Positions 63,329 to 64,000 of a stretch of DNA of 64,000 bases are shown piece by piece. Position 1 is the first letter of the stretch, and every line of letters begins with the position of its first letter. Below the pieces are notes generated by a model. It worked only from the letters and a program-made list of their open reading frames with translations. It had not been told where the DNA came from and ran no database searches. Source of the stretch: Pseudodesulfovibrio senegalensis. GTDB lineage: Bacteria; Desulfobacterota; Desulfovibrionia; Desulfovibrionales; Desulfovibrionaceae. The translations under genes and the position numbers were made by a program. Location of the stretch: positions 248,001 through 312,000 of the forward strand of contig NZ_WAIE01000004.1 of the NCBI RefSeq assembly GCF_008830225.1. The letters are read 5' to 3'.

Positions 63329-63999
63329 GACTCTTCCTCCACGAGTGCCCCGTCGCTCATGTGAACAATGCGTGCACACTGTCGGGCCAGGTCCGGATCA
63401 TGGGTGATGATGATGGTGGTAATGTGTTTTTCCCGGTTGAGTTCGGAAAAAAGGGACATGATGGCGTCGGAAGTCGTGGAATCGAGGGCTCCGGTCGGTT
63501 CGTCAGCCAGAATCAGGGCCGGTTCGCCAACCAGGGCGCGAGCAATGGCCACGCGCTGCTGCTGGCCGCCCGACAGCTCCGATGGCCTGTGGTTCATGCG
63601 ATCGGCCATTCCAACCCGGTCAAGCATCTCGCTGGCTTTTTCGATGCGCATGGATTTGCCGACACCCCGGTACAGGAGCGGCAGGCAGACATTATCTCGG
63701 GCAGAGAGTCTGGGAAGCAGGTTGAATTGCTGGAAGCAGAATCCGATGCGTTGGTTGCGGATGCGTGAGAGGGCCCCGTCATCGAGATTCGAACTCTCCC
63801 TTTCTTCGAAAAAGTATTGGCCGGACGAGGGCGTATCCAGAAAGCCCAGTATGTTCATGAGGGTGCTTTTGCCGCAGCCGGAAGCCCCGACAACGGACAG
63901 CAGTTCACCCTTTTCGACGCGCAGCGTGATTCCGCGCAGGACTTCCAAGGGCACTGATCCCAGCATGTAGGATTTGTGGATATCTCGGAGTTCAATCAT
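63325..63999 (-). CDS. ABC transporter ATP-binding protein (MacB/LolD type)
   Basis: 224 aa. Walker A GASGCGKST, the Q loop FCFQQFNLLP, the signature LSGGQQQR, Walker B LILADEPTGALD and the switch histidine ITHD are all intact. Length and sequence fit the LolD/MacB ATPase family. The start ATG is one base from the window edge, so the upstream region and ribosome-binding site are not visible; a slightly longer N-terminus cannot be excluded. Confidence 0.92.
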   Translation of the reverse strand: MIELRDIHKSYMLGSVPLEVLRGITLRVEKGELLSVVGASGCGKSTLMNILGFLDTPSSGQYFFEERESSNLDDGALSRIRNQRIGFCFQQFNLLPRLSARDNVCLPLLYRGVGKSMRIEKASEMLDRVGMADRMNHRPSELSGGQQQRVAIARALVGEPALILADEPTGALDSTTSDAIMSLFSELNREKHITTIIITHDPDLARQCARIVHMSDGALVEEES

Positions 64000-64000
64000 T

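Overview
This window looks like a piece of chromosome from a high-GC, anaerobic, sulfate-reducer-type deltaproteobacterium of the Desulfovibrionaceae (Desulfovibrio / Pseudodesulfovibrio group). That is an inference. It rests on periplasmic Tat-exported formate dehydrogenases of the FdhAB type, multiheme cytochromes c, HybA/HybB-like and DsrK/HmcF-like redox subunits, many sigma54 activators, and several UGA-encoded selenocysteines. No rRNA, tRNA or CRISPR array was seen. The theme is molybdenum/tungsten and selenium redox biochemistry, separated by blocks of housekeeping and signalling genes.

Layout. 1-3207: end of a molybdopterin oxidoreductase, an FmdE-MoeA-like fusion and moaA. 3282-9319: a Cache-HAMP-PAS-GGDEF-EAL protein, a large MscS-type channel and a fumarylacetoacetase-family enzyme. 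9419-13697 (minus): two fold-type-II PLP enzymes and an 8-oxoguanine-deaminase-like amidohydrolase. 13861-15263 (minus): a stand-alone trpB behind a classical Trp attenuator with its own leader peptide. 15314-20049: a periplasmic solute-binding protein, a glycosyltransferase, rsgA and a NifX-domain/permease pair.

20142-31329 (minus) is a formate dehydrogenase island: fdhD, fdhE, a ModE-type HTH regulator, a repeat array, and two complete fdhA-fdhB pairs. One FdhA paralogue has cysteine at the active site and the other has UGA-encoded selenocysteine. Both pairs carry an identical 16-bp promoter motif.

31701-38427: a periplasmic-binding-protein / histidine kinase / REC-STAS signalling trio, a second array of the same repeat family, an IS1595-like transposase gene and two hypotheticals.

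38438-46460 is the most interesting locus. It holds a Crp/Fnr regulator with a palindromic site, a HybA-like four-cluster ferredoxin, a HybB/NrfD-like membrane subunit, and a 13-heme cytochrome. The cytochrome joins a tetraheme c3-like domain to an octaheme-tetrathionate-reductase-like domain and has an in-frame UGA exactly where that family has its active-site cysteine. A sigma54 activator follows, then a -24/-12 promoter driving a DsrK/HmcF-like iron-sulfur protein, also interrupted by an in-frame UGA. Both UGAs are followed, after 13-15 nt, by perfect hairpins with a GGC loop, as expected for bacterial SECIS elements. I read this as an undescribed or little-described selenium-dependent membrane redox system.

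46724-52371: a DUF5320 protein, an amidoligase plus class-I glutamine-amidotransferase pair, a DUF1566 protein and two secreted accessory proteins. 52457-56690 (minus): NhaB with a terminator-type leader, an SLC13/TrkA-C transporter and a UspA-like protein. 57254-62041: a Lon protease with a receiver domain inserted in front of its AAA+ module, facing an NtrC-type regulator and its histidine kinase. 62150-63999 (minus): a MacB-type ABC permease and its ATPase.
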